The notes under the pieces are model-generated. The model had not been told where the DNA came from, did not search any database, and worked only from the letters and a program-made list of their open reading frames with translations. From CAKZNE01 sp963976435 (GTDB lineage: Bacteria; Bacteroidota; Bacteroidia; Flavobacteriales; Schleiferiaceae), in contig CAXBKQ010000001.1 of NCBI GenBank assembly GCA_963976435.1, positions 1 through 64,000 of the forward strand: a DNA stretch of 64,000 nucleotides. Reading direction: 5' to 3'. The first letter of the stretch is position 1. Each line of letters opens with the position of its first letter. The position numbers and the translations under genes were made by a program. Positions 9,099 through 17,164 of this stretch are shown here, one piece after another.

Positions 9099-10031
9099 TT
9101 AATCTTCATAAATGGCCACCTGATTTTCGCCTTTGGAATTTTTAAAGCCTCTGTACATTCCTTCTGTATTGAACTCCAATGCTAAGTTCCCTTGGCGATC
9201 TATGGCAATTAAACCTCCATCACCCCCAATTTTCAGAAGACGCTTATGTACAACCTCCTTGGTGGCTTCTTCAAGGCTTAATCCTTTAAATTCCATCAGA
9301 CAGGAAACATCATAAGCGACTACAGCTCTGATGAAAAATTCACCACTTCCGGTGCAGGATACCGCACAGGTATTATTATTGGCATAGTTCCCAGAACCTA
9401 TCATTGGGCTATCACCAACACGACCAAACTTTTTATTGGTCATGCCACCTGTAGAAGTAGCTGCGGCAATATTTCCATCTATGTCTAAAGCTACAGCTCC
9501 AACGGTGCCAAATTTCTGTTCCTTTTTTGTTGAATGATCAAGTTGGAATGCGTTTGTTCCTTTTATTTCTTGCCATTGATCATATCTAAACTGATCGAAA
9601 AAATAATTTTCATTTTCAAAGGCTACTTCCATTTCTCTGGCGAAATCTTCAGCGCCTTTAGAACATAGAAATACATGATCAGATTTTTCCATGACTTTTC
9701 GAGCCAATTGAATAGGATTTTTCACACCTGTAATGGTAGAAACTGCGCCGGCCATTGTATTGGAGCCGTCCATAATAGAAGCATCCATTTCTTGTTTTCC
9801 TTCTGCTGTAAATACAGATCCTTTTCCAGCATTAAATAGGGGGGAGTCTTCTAAAATTGAAACTGCTATTTCCACGGCATCCAGAGCTGATGCGCCCTTA
9901 TTCAAACAGTCATATGCTTTGTCCAATGCATTCTGTAGGGTAGATTTATAGTCATTTTCCTTTTCTGGACTTAAAGAACTTTTTAAAATGGTACCGGCCC
10001 CACCGTGAATGGCAATAGCAATATTTTTCAT
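9099..10031 (-). CDS. iaaA: Isoaspartyl peptidase / plant-type L-asparaginase (Ntn hydrolase)
   Basis: A self-processing N-terminal-nucleophile hydrolase of the asparaginase-2 family. The expected autocleavage site precedes Thr176 in 'GTVGAV', followed by 'STGGMTNKKFGRVGDSP' and 'GTGSGEFF'-like substrate-binding segments ('CTGSGEFFIR'). Members hydrolyse beta-aspartyl dipeptides and asparagine. Next to cphB its likely task is splitting beta-Asp-Arg into Asp and Arg, completing cyanophycin degradation. No export signal is seen. A -7 element TACTTTTG (plus-strand 10047-10054) lies 16 bp upstream of the ATG. Confidence 0.9.
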   Translation of the reverse strand: MKNIAIAIHGGAGTILKSSLSPEKENDYKSTLQNALDKAYDCLNKGASALDAVEIAVSILEDSPLFNAGKGSVFTAEGKQEMDASIMDGSNTMAGAVSTITGVKNPIQLARKVMEKSDHVFLCSKGAEDFAREMEVAFENENYFFDQFRYDQWQEIKGTNAFQLDHSTKKEQKFGTVGAVALDIDGNIAAATSTGGMTNKKFGRVGDSPMIGSGNYANNNTCAVSCTGSGEFFIRAVVAYDVSCLMEFKGLSLEEATKEVVHKRLLKIGGDGGLIAIDRQGNLALEFNTEGMYRGFKNSKGENQVAIYED

Positions 10032-10046
10032 GAAACATATTTAGTG

Positions 10047-10054
10047 CAAAAGTA
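10047..10054 (-). promoter_or_regulatory. -7 promoter element of the isoaspartyl peptidase gene
   Basis: TACTTTTG on the minus strand fits TAnnTTTG and is placed just ahead of the ATG at 10031. No clear -33 TTTG was found at the ideal spacing. Confidence 0.4.
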
Positions 10055-10071
10055 CTAGACTTATAGAGGTT

Positions 10072-10350
10072 TTACAATACATCTCTTAAATCTTCTCTCT
10101 TTTCAAAAACAGATTTTGCAAAAGGACAAAGGGGCATCACCTTAAAAGAGTTTTCTCGGGCATATTGTACTAAGGACTCCAACAATTTATTTCCAACTCC
10201 AAGGCCTCTAAGTTTTTCTGATACCTCGGTATGGTCAATAATAATCATGGCATTTCCCGCTTTGGAATAGGTCATTTCTGCTAAGGTTTCATTTTCCACC
10301 TTATGTACGAATGAACCCTTATGATCTCTTGGCTGATGTTCTATTTTCAT
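10072..10350 (-). CDS. Small GNAT-fold N-acetyltransferase (YjdJ/NATD1-like)
   Basis: A 92-residue minimal GCN5-type domain. It shows the acetyl-CoA pyrophosphate loop region 'LRGLGVGNKLLESLVQYARE' and the terminal 'PLCPFAKSVFEKREDLRDVL', which is characteristic of the COG2388 / NATD1 subgroup. Substrates of this subgroup are not well established. The gene lies 3 bp downstream of the next upstream gene on the same strand, so the two are probably cotranscribed. Confidence 0.8.
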   Translation of the reverse strand: MKIEHQPRDHKGSFVHKVENETLAEMTYSKAGNAMIIIDHTEVSEKLRGLGVGNKLLESLVQYARENSFKVMPLCPFAKSVFEKREDLRDVL

Positions 10351-10353
10351 AAA

Positions 10354-11073
10354 TTATTTATTTTGCAAAATCTCAATATCACTATAGGTTTTACCTCTAT
10401 TCACAGAATATTTTCCTCTGATGTTTCGTTGTTTTTGTCCTTGGATATCAAGATTTAAATGTATTCGTATTCTCCTTTTCTTAAATTCAATTTTTGATTC
10501 TTTGCTTCTCCTAAAAACCCAACTTTCTCCAGCGTTTGTACTAATAGCATAGTGAACTTGCTCCGTAACTTGGTCTATTCCAAAAAAACAAATGGCAATT
10601 TCTGAATTTAGAAAAACTAGGTCATGGGGCGACATATGTGTTTGTGGAATCGGATGAATATTGGCCTTCCAGGATTTTGCTGCATCAGTACTTCTTAAAA
10701 TTATACCCTGTTGGTCAAAATTTGATTTTGTTCCAATAATAAAAACAATGCTGTCGTTGAGCTTAAGCATTCCACTGGGAATAAAATCATAGGCGTTTTT
10801 AGCTCCATTTTCAGACTCCTTTTTAAAAACCCTTTGAAAGTCTTCCATAGAAACTAGCAAATTTAATTTTTGCCATTTTTCAGCATCGCTAGATTGGAAT
10901 AATTGACCATTAAAATAGGCTTCTTCAATTTTTAGGTAGAGGCTGTCACTCACCTTTATTTGCTTGGTATTAGAAAAAACAATTTGGCTCGTGCTCTTAT
11001 CTAGAAAGCTATTTCTTGAATTTGAATTAAAACAAATGGCGCTAAGGGAAAATATCAAAGAAATATATTTCAT
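10354..11073 (-). CDS. Exported protein with Asp-box (BNR) repeats
   Basis: About 239 residues starting with a hydrophobic signal-like segment. Three or four Asp-box-like motifs (S-x-D-x-G-x-x-W type) recur: 'SSDAEKW', 'STDAAKSW', 'STNAGESW' and the degenerate 'SVNRGKTY'. They indicate a partial beta-propeller as in sialidase-like or YCF48-like proteins. The protein is too short for a full sialidase and shows no catalytic Arg triad, so enzyme activity should not be assumed. I use the ATG at 11073; one at 11082 would add three residues before the signal segment. Role unknown. Confidence 0.6.
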   Translation of the reverse strand: MKYISLIFSLSAICFNSNSRNSFLDKSTSQIVFSNTKQIKVSDSLYLKIEEAYFNGQLFQSSDAEKWQKLNLLVSMEDFQRVFKKESENGAKNAYDFIPSGMLKLNDSIVFIIGTKSNFDQQGIILRSTDAAKSWKANIHPIPQTHMSPHDLVFLNSEIAICFFGIDQVTEQVHYAISTNAGESWVFRRSKESKIEFKKRRIRIHLNLDIQGQKQRNIRGKYSVNRGKTYSDIEILQNK

Positions 11074-11200
11074 GAACAACAATGCAGTTTGGAATGCTCT
11101 AATTTAGGCCATTATTATCTTCCTTGCATGATTTTAGGAATTTAGCCCATCTTTGAAAGGAAAATAGTTCAATGAAAATTAATCCCATCTAAATACAGAG

Positions 11201-11434
11201 ATGAGCAAAGCAAGAAAAATATTAATCCTCTATATAATCGTAAATCTGATCTTAATTTCCAGATATGTATATGATAGCCTTGTAATTAATTGTGAACCTT
11301 GTGCTGATGATTTACCATGCCCCCCATGTCAAAGTTCCTTCATTGAGCAGTTTTGGTACTTTTTCGGATTTTGGAATATACTAATGCTCACGGCGATATT
11401 GGTGGTTCGGAAAATGAATAAGCTTAGATATTAA
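11201..11434 (+). CDS. Small membrane protein with a clustered-cysteine loop (77 aa)
   Basis: Two predicted transmembrane helices (residues 7-24 and 50-68) are joined by a loop holding 'CEPCADDLPCPPC', four Cys in 13 residues. With a positively charged N-terminus the loop would face the periplasm, where it could bind metal or form disulfides. I do not recognise the family. It is flanked by divergent and convergent genes and appears monocistronic. The regular hydrophobic pattern supports a real gene. Confidence 0.5.
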   Translation: MSKARKILILYIIVNLILISRYVYDSLVINCEPCADDLPCPPCQSSFIEQFWYFFGFWNILMLTAILVVRKMNKLRY

Positions 11435-11602
11435 AAATAGTAGGATTTAATTTGAATGCAGATTGATGGTTTGATAATGGGTTTTTATAGCTACAGCATT
11501 TTCGTAATTCTACATGGCCTTACTATACCTTTCTGAATAATAATTGTGGTGAAGTGAATTGTTTAATTCTGTTCATTTTCCACTTGCTACCTTGGAATAA
11601 AG

Positions 11603-12640
11603 CTACATTAAAATTCCATTTTTGGATTTTATTGGTTCAGGTAATTCAGTTTCACCAAGCATTTCCCTGAGATCTATTTCTATGGTTCTGCAAAGCGATA
11701 ACATGGGAATATCACTGGCCATTCCTTGAAAGGGATTTTCTGAATAATCTCCAACAATTTCCATCACCATATAAATCCAACAAACCAAAATAGAAAGAGG
11801 AATACTAAACCAAACACCACTGGGATGTAAATGATAAAAAAGGGAAGACATAGCAAAGGGCAAGCAAAAGATGAATATCCCCACAAAATACTGACTCACA
11901 TTGGCATATTGCCTTGGTAGTGGAAACTTTTTAATACGCTCACATTTACCTTGATGAATATAAAAATCATATAAAACCTTTTCCAATTCCATATGCTTAA
12001 AATCATCAATAATATTTTCCTTTCTTATGGATGCTAGATCTCGGCTTTGCTCATTAACTATTTGTGTAGCCGTGTTTTTATGATTTATCAACCTTTCATA
12101 TTCTGTTTGGGGTAGATAGTGATTTAATTCCACTTTGGTTACTTCATCATCTACTAAACCAACACCAAATTTTTTGCGGATTTTACGTCCATAAACTCCT
12201 ATCATTCCTTTTTGGTTGGCATGCTCCCAAGGAGTAATAACTAAAAGTTGAATACGAAGGGCATATAACCAAGCTATATGTCTGTATATCAATCGTTTTT
12301 TAACTTGTTGTATTTCTTCATTGGTTTTGGAATCTTCACAAAAATGATCGCTAACAAAACCATCTATATACATTCCCCAAGCTCTACTTGAATTTATTAT
12401 GGCACCCCAAATTTTTCGAGCTTCCCACATTCTATCATAAGCGCTATTATTTTTAAAACCCAAATAAAAGGCCACTGCCGTACCCATAACAGATATAGGT
12501 AACCAAGGAAGCTCAATCTCTTTTAAATCTGTATAATAATAAAGAACAGTTACGATAGAAACCCACAGGCTAATCCAAACTAAATGGTGGAAGGTCCAGC
12601 CGATAATTCTAAAGGCACTTTGGTTTTTAACAGCTATCAT
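11603..12640 (-). CDS. Bestrophin-family anion channel
   Basis: A 345-aa bestrophin / UPF0187 (YneE) family protein of the inner membrane. N-terminal helices include 'FYLGFKNNSAYDRMWEARKIWGAIINSSRAW', the family signature. The C-terminal half contains two further hydrophobic segments (about 255-300) and the cytosolic 'GDYSENPFQGMASDIPMLSLCRTIEIDLREMLGE' region. Bacterial bestrophins form pentameric ion channels, and selectivity differs between members. It starts 6 bp upstream of an MBL-fold gene on the same strand, so the two may form an operon. Family identity is strong; the ion is not known. Confidence 0.9.
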   Translation of the reverse strand: MIAVKNQSAFRIIGWTFHHLVWISLWVSIVTVLYYYTDLKEIELPWLPISVMGTAVAFYLGFKNNSAYDRMWEARKIWGAIINSSRAWGMYIDGFVSDHFCEDSKTNEEIQQVKKRLIYRHIAWLYALRIQLLVITPWEHANQKGMIGVYGRKIRKKFGVGLVDDEVTKVELNHYLPQTEYERLINHKNTATQIVNEQSRDLASIRKENIIDDFKHMELEKVLYDFYIHQGKCERIKKFPLPRQYANVSQYFVGIFIFCLPFAMSSLFYHLHPSGVWFSIPLSILVCWIYMVMEIVGDYSENPFQGMASDIPMLSLCRTIEIDLREMLGETELPEPIKSKNGILM

Positions 12641-12646
12641 ATATTA

Positions 12647-13705
12647 TTATTTAAGATTTTCCCACCAGGCTGTGGTTTTAGATGTAAACTCTACTAATTG
12701 GCCTATTTTCGGACTAATAGCCTCCATTTTTTTTGTTTTTGCTTCCTTGCTAAATCTTTCAATAGGATCTTTCCAATGATGCAGCGCTAAAGCAAAGCCA
12801 GCCCAGTGCACGGCCATAATTTTACTTACTCGAGCATCCATTGCGGCTTGTATACTTTCTTCGGGATGCATGTGTATTTGATGCCAATTTTCATTGTATT
12901 GTCCACATTCCATAAATCCGAAATCAAATGGGCCTAGTTTTTCGCCTATTATCTTAAAGTGCTCCCCATATCCGCCATCACCACTAAAATAGATATTTTG
13001 AAAAGGGCTTTTTATGACCCAACCTCCCCAAAGACATTTGGATTGATCTTTAATTCCTCTTCCTGAGGCATGACGGGTAGGAGTGTAGCTAATTTTTAAA
13101 TCCTCAAATTCCTTTTCCTGCCACCAGTCAAATTCAGTGATTTTTTCTGTAGGAATTCCCCAGGATTCTAAATGCCTTCCCACACCAAGCCCCACATAAT
13201 AGCTAGCTACTTTATCTTTTAATCTTTCAATACTTGCAAGATCTAGATGATCGTAATGATCATGAGTCATGAGAAGAATATCAATATTTGGAAAATCATC
13301 GATAAGCTCCAAACTATTTTCTGAAAACCGCTTGGTTTTAAATGGAGCAATAGGGGAGGCATTATCTCCCAACATAGGATCAATAAGAATGGTTTTCCCA
13401 TTTATTCTCAAAAGGATAACAGAGTGTCCATACCAAATAAACTTAGGTTCCGAAGTGGGTTTTAAAAATTCTTCTTTTTCAAATACTTCAATTGGAATGG
13501 GCTTTTCTGGATATCTTCCTTCTTTTTCAAAAAACTGTTTGTACAGTATTTTGGGTAAATTATGAATGCCAACATCCACCCCTGTTTTTATTAAATTTTG
13601 GAAGCTGGCCTTTTGCCAATTTGGAGATTTGCTATATCTCGCCTTTAGTTCCTTCGTTATTTTACCTCCAAATTGTTTATGCCTCATCTTGTTTTTTAAT
13701 TGCAT
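12647..13705 (-). CDS. MBL-fold metal-dependent hydrolase (NAPE-PLD / UlaG-like)
   Basis: A 352-residue beta-lactamase-fold hydrolase. Metal-binding motifs are 'THDHYDHLD', a downstream His in 'PTRHASGRG', Asp in 'YFSGDGGYGEHF', and a C-terminal His in 'MAVHWAGFALALHHWKDP'. The arrangement 'WYGHSVILLRINGKTILIDP' is typical of the NAPE-hydrolysing phospholipase D and UlaG group. Substrate cannot be inferred. No signal peptide is evident. It shares its strand and a 6-bp gap with the bestrophin gene, of which it is the upstream partner. Confidence 0.85.
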   Translation of the reverse strand: MQLKNKMRHKQFGGKITKELKARYSKSPNWQKASFQNLIKTGVDVGIHNLPKILYKQFFEKEGRYPEKPIPIEVFEKEEFLKPTSEPKFIWYGHSVILLRINGKTILIDPMLGDNASPIAPFKTKRFSENSLELIDDFPNIDILLMTHDHYDHLDLASIERLKDKVASYYVGLGVGRHLESWGIPTEKITEFDWWQEKEFEDLKISYTPTRHASGRGIKDQSKCLWGGWVIKSPFQNIYFSGDGGYGEHFKIIGEKLGPFDFGFMECGQYNENWHQIHMHPEESIQAAMDARVSKIMAVHWAGFALALHHWKDPIERFSKEAKTKKMEAISPKIGQLVEFTSKTTAWWENLK

Positions 13706-13810
13706 TTTAAAAGCTAGCTGTTCTCAGCTAACAATAATAAGGAAATTGATATATTTTTAGCCTTTGCAAAAAACCCCTTATTTCTTTTTAAAGGAGAAAA
13801 AATTCAGCTT

Positions 13811-14596
13811 ATGTGTGGATATGTAGGACAAGATAATTCCGATTTAAATACCCGTAGACTTCACTATATAGAAGAAAGTTTAAATGACTATGTTCCCATC
13901 TTTGAAAAAGCCGATTGGTTAATTCCTGAAGAAGATTTGAACTTTTTAAGACCCAAACCCATTTTGGCCAATCCTGTAGGAGGGATAGGGGACTTTTTCA
14001 CTTTGGTATATAAGAAAGAGGATAGTCTGGTAAAAGATTGGTGTAAATTCGGTTCGCCTCTTCCTTGGGCAAAAGGCCAACCATATTTCAATGCCACCAT
14101 TGAAAAAATTGAGAGCTATTTTGAGGATGAAAGCGATCGTCCTTTTGATAAGGAAGTGATGGAAAGTGTACAAGAAAGACCTTGTATTTTGTTTGTTGAT
14201 CGTTTTTGGGAAAATCATCACAAGAATAGAAAAGACTATTTCAAATTTGAAAGAAGTGATAAGGGGCTGATACCCTTAGGAGGTTTTTATAAGGAGGTAC
14301 AGGAAAAAGATAAGCGCTTCAATGCTTTTACTCTCATCACCAGAGATCCTCTGCCTGCCATAGAGTCTATAGGTCATCTACGATCACCCGTAATTTTAGA
14401 CGATAGGTTGATCAGTCAATGGCTAAATCCTAAAATGAGTTTTGAAGAGCGCCTGGATATAATTGGCATGCCCCCAGTGAAAACAAAATTTGAAATAAAC
14501 CAAGTAGCACCTTCCACCGTAACTCGGAGGATAAATGAAGGATTAGACTCCATAAAAACCATACAAAGCGAATGGTCTTTAGCTGAAGGATTTTAG
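13811..14596 (+). CDS. SRAP (HMCES/YedK) family DNA-protein crosslink protein, divergent
   Basis: SRAP proteins shield abasic sites in single-stranded DNA by a thiazolidine link from Cys2. The key residues can be aligned: Cys2 after Met1 ('MCGYVG'), Asn94 and Glu98 ('NATIE' for the usual NAR-x-E), Glu134 ('DRFWEN' for DGFYEW) and His189 ('IGHLRSPVIL' for the H-x-R-M-P-V-I-L motif). The sequence elsewhere is unusually divergent, with a non-standard N-terminal 'GQDNSDLNTRRL' segment, but all active-site positions are kept. The gene is divergent from the MBL hydrolase and convergent with the S9 peptidase (14 bp apart). Confidence 0.85.
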   Translation: MCGYVGQDNSDLNTRRLHYIEESLNDYVPIFEKADWLIPEEDLNFLRPKPILANPVGGIGDFFTLVYKKEDSLVKDWCKFGSPLPWAKGQPYFNATIEKIESYFEDESDRPFDKEVMESVQERPCILFVDRFWENHHKNRKDYFKFERSDKGLIPLGGFYKEVQEKDKRFNAFTLITRDPLPAIESIGHLRSPVILDDRLISQWLNPKMSFEERLDIIGMPPVKTKFEINQVAPSTVTRRINEGLDSIKTIQSEWSLAEGF

Positions 14597-14610
14597 CAAT
14601 AATTTATCAA

Positions 14611-16812
14611 CTATTTCAAATAATCTTCAAAATAGTCGCTAACCTTCTGCATTAGGTGGATTCTATCATAGCCTCTAACATTGTGTTTGTGCATAGGATA
14701 AACGAAATAGTCTAGCTGCTTTTTTTTCTTCACCGTTTCCTTAAGGTATATTTGGCTGTGTTGCCATAAAACCACATCGTCACTTGTACCGTGAATGATC
14801 ATTAGCTTGCCATCAAGGCTATCAATATGATTTATCAAATTATTTGTTGAATATCCTTCTGGGTTTTGTTCTGGACTATCCATATATCTCTCTGTGTACA
14901 TCACCTCATAATAAGACCAATCTATAACCGGTCCACCAGCTACACCTACCTTAAACACTCCTGGATATCTGCTCATGAGGCTCATGGTCATAAAACCTCC
15001 AAAACTCCAACCATGAATTCCAATCCTATCCGCATCCACATAGCTTTTTGATTTGAGATATTCTATTCCTTGCATTTGGTCTTCCATTTCCACAGTTCCC
15101 AATTGCCTAAAAGTATTTTGCTCCCAAGCCAAGCCTCTATTTCCAGATCCTCTATTGTCTAAAGTCCAAACAATATAACCCTGCTGTGCCATATATTGAA
15201 ACCATAAATTACCACCGCCATTCCAGGTGTTTCTTATCATTTGAGCATGTGGTCCACCATACAAATAGACCAGCACTGGATAGCTTTTGGTACTGTCAAA
15301 ATCATTTGGTAAATACATCCTACAATGCAAATTTCCACCGTCTTTGTCTTTTATATCTAAAAACCTCATTTCACCCAAGGCATAGTCTTCCAAGGGGTTT
15401 TCGGCTTGCAAAAGTTTGGTGCTTTTAAGATTTTCCATCTCTACTATTGAGCTTATTCTAGGCCTTTTGATATTGGAAAAATTATCGAGGAAATAATCAG
15501 CATTTGGACTAAGGCTAATTGAATGTGTTCCCTGGCCTTTGGTTAATCTTTTTATTTTGCCATCATCTAAATTTACAGAGTATAAATCTCGGTTTAAATC
15601 ACTTTCTGCAGTGGAGGAAAAAAAGGCTTTGCTTCCGGAATTATTAAATCCATAAAAATTAATTAATTCCCAATTTCCTTTTGTTAAAGTCTTTAATAGC
15701 TGACCATCTGTAGAATATAAATAAAGGTGATTGAATCCACTTCTGCTGCTCTCCCAAATAAACTGTTCATCATTACCTTTAACAAAATGAACAGGCTGGA
15801 GGGGTTCAACATATTTGCTGCTTTTTTCTTCAAAAAGTAATTTTTCAAATTCGCCACTAGCAGCATTATATCGCTTCATTTCCATATGGTTCTGATCCCG
15901 GTTTAAATGGGCGATATAAATCTTTTCACTTTTGGGATCCCAGGCTATATTGGTTAAATATTGGCTATCCTGCGGGCCTGTTTGCATCATTTTATTTTCC
16001 CCGGTTTCTGTATGGTAAACATGGAGGCTAACTTTTTCCATTCTCTTTGTTCCCGCCATTGGGTATTTTATAAAGTCTACAGTGGCAGGTTTGTCATTCC
16101 AATTAACTATGGGATAGTCGGTAACAATACTTTCATCTTTTATATAATAAGCCAATTTTTTACCATCGGGACTCCAAAATATTCCATTTGTAATTCCGAA
16201 TTCGCTCCTAGAAACGGTTTGACCACTAACAATTCCAGAGTTTAGATTTTCTGAAACAGGGATTACCTTATCACCTTTGAGCAGGAATAAATGATGATCT
16301 ACTGTAAAGGCAATATAGTTTGTTTTTGGAGCAGTTTGGCGATTCTGTGCTCCTTGGGGTAGTTCCAAGCTATCTAATAATCTCAGCTTATTCTTGGATA
16401 GATCGAAAGCAAAGAGCTTTTTTCGGTATTCAAATTGAAATTCTGTTTCGGATTTCCAGTCTAGTCTTGGAAAACGTTTAAACTCCTGTGGAATAATGCT
16501 TTTGGATTCTTCATTAAAATCGCTTAAACTCAATACCTTTTTCGTCCTTTTGGGTTTTTGTGCATTAGCCATTAATAATAGGTTTTCTCCTTTATCTTTC
16601 TGGATATAAGAGAATTGAGATGAATTGGGAATCCAATGAAATTGCGACAAACTTTCTACCCTCAAATTTGTATAAGACCCTACAATAGCGTCTTTCATGC
16701 TGAGCATTTTATCTTGAGCAGAAAGAATGGCGGGGGAGGCCAAAAAGATAATAGGAAGAAATAGTTTAAACAGGCTTAGAGAGGAAAATGGTCGCATTTG
16801 TAGTTTCATCAT
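14611..16812 (-). CDS. S9 family prolyl (dipeptidyl/tripeptidyl) peptidase, exported
   Basis: A DPP-IV-like serine peptidase with an N-terminal signal segment ending near 'LSAQDK', a beta-propeller of roughly 430 residues and a C-terminal alpha/beta-hydrolase domain. Catalytic features are 'GWSFGG' (Ser), 'HGTSDDVV' (Asp) and 'YPMHKHNVRG' (His). The 'VYLYGGPHAQMI' and 'DNRGSGNRGLAWE' segments closely resemble Bacteroidota DPP-IV and prolyl tripeptidyl peptidases, which trim proline-containing peptides in the periplasm. I place the start at the ATG at 16812; the frame continues upstream to a TTG at 16833, but that overlaps a TACATTTG promoter element. Confidence 0.92.
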   Translation of the reverse strand: MMKLQMRPFSSLSLFKLFLPIIFLASPAILSAQDKMLSMKDAIVGSYTNLRVESLSQFHWIPNSSQFSYIQKDKGENLLLMANAQKPKRTKKVLSLSDFNEESKSIIPQEFKRFPRLDWKSETEFQFEYRKKLFAFDLSKNKLRLLDSLELPQGAQNRQTAPKTNYIAFTVDHHLFLLKGDKVIPVSENLNSGIVSGQTVSRSEFGITNGIFWSPDGKKLAYYIKDESIVTDYPIVNWNDKPATVDFIKYPMAGTKRMEKVSLHVYHTETGENKMMQTGPQDSQYLTNIAWDPKSEKIYIAHLNRDQNHMEMKRYNAASGEFEKLLFEEKSSKYVEPLQPVHFVKGNDEQFIWESSRSGFNHLYLYSTDGQLLKTLTKGNWELINFYGFNNSGSKAFFSSTAESDLNRDLYSVNLDDGKIKRLTKGQGTHSISLSPNADYFLDNFSNIKRPRISSIVEMENLKSTKLLQAENPLEDYALGEMRFLDIKDKDGGNLHCRMYLPNDFDSTKSYPVLVYLYGGPHAQMIRNTWNGGGNLWFQYMAQQGYIVWTLDNRGSGNRGLAWEQNTFRQLGTVEMEDQMQGIEYLKSKSYVDADRIGIHGWSFGGFMTMSLMSRYPGVFKVGVAGGPVIDWSYYEVMYTERYMDSPEQNPEGYSTNNLINHIDSLDGKLMIIHGTSDDVVLWQHSQIYLKETVKKKKQLDYFVYPMHKHNVRGYDRIHLMQKVSDYFEDYLK

Positions 16813-16830
16813 TTGGAATTTGTTCTGAGG

Positions 16831-16838
16831 CAAATGTA
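16831..16838 (-). promoter_or_regulatory. -7 promoter element of the S9 peptidase gene
   Basis: TACATTTG on the minus strand fits TAnnTTTG and sits 18 bp upstream of the ATG at 16812, which argues against the upstream TTG as start. Confidence 0.45.
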
Positions 16839-16880
16839 ACCAGACATTAGGAAATGGGCGGGGTGTTTTTGGAAATGGAG

Positions 16881-17013
16881 GTTGATAGTGAAAAGTTAAT
16901 AGTTAAAAGTTAAGAGTGAAAAGTGAAAAGTTGGAAGTTAAGAGTGAAAAGTGAAAAGTTGGAAGTGAAAAGTGAAAAGTTAGAAGTTGGAAGTGAAATG
17001 TTGGAAGTGAAAA
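16881..17013 (+). repeat. Heptanucleotide array, 19 units, consensus GTKRRRA (solo copy)
   Basis: The tract divides into 19 consecutive 7-bp units without a single indel. Units include GTGAAAA (7 copies), GTTGGAA (4), GTTAAGA (2) and singles of GTTAAAA, GTTAGAA, GTTAATA, GTTGATA and GTGAAAT. It ends in AAATATG and is followed by a GT-rich stretch ending in CTTGGTTTTTT. The rest of the 16,839-17,164 gap holds no recognisable gene. The same array type flanks the four-helix-bundle gene at 24 kb. Confidence 0.9.
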
Positions 17014-17164
17014 ATATGTTGGGCGTGTGGGTCTTGGTTTTTTGTTTGATTTTCACTTAAAATTGAGATTATTTGCGAATGAGGGTGGAGTCCATTCATA
17101 TTTTTAGAAGGATTTTGAATCAAAATCTTAAATTGTGGATTCAAGCAAATAAGTTGGAAAGCAA

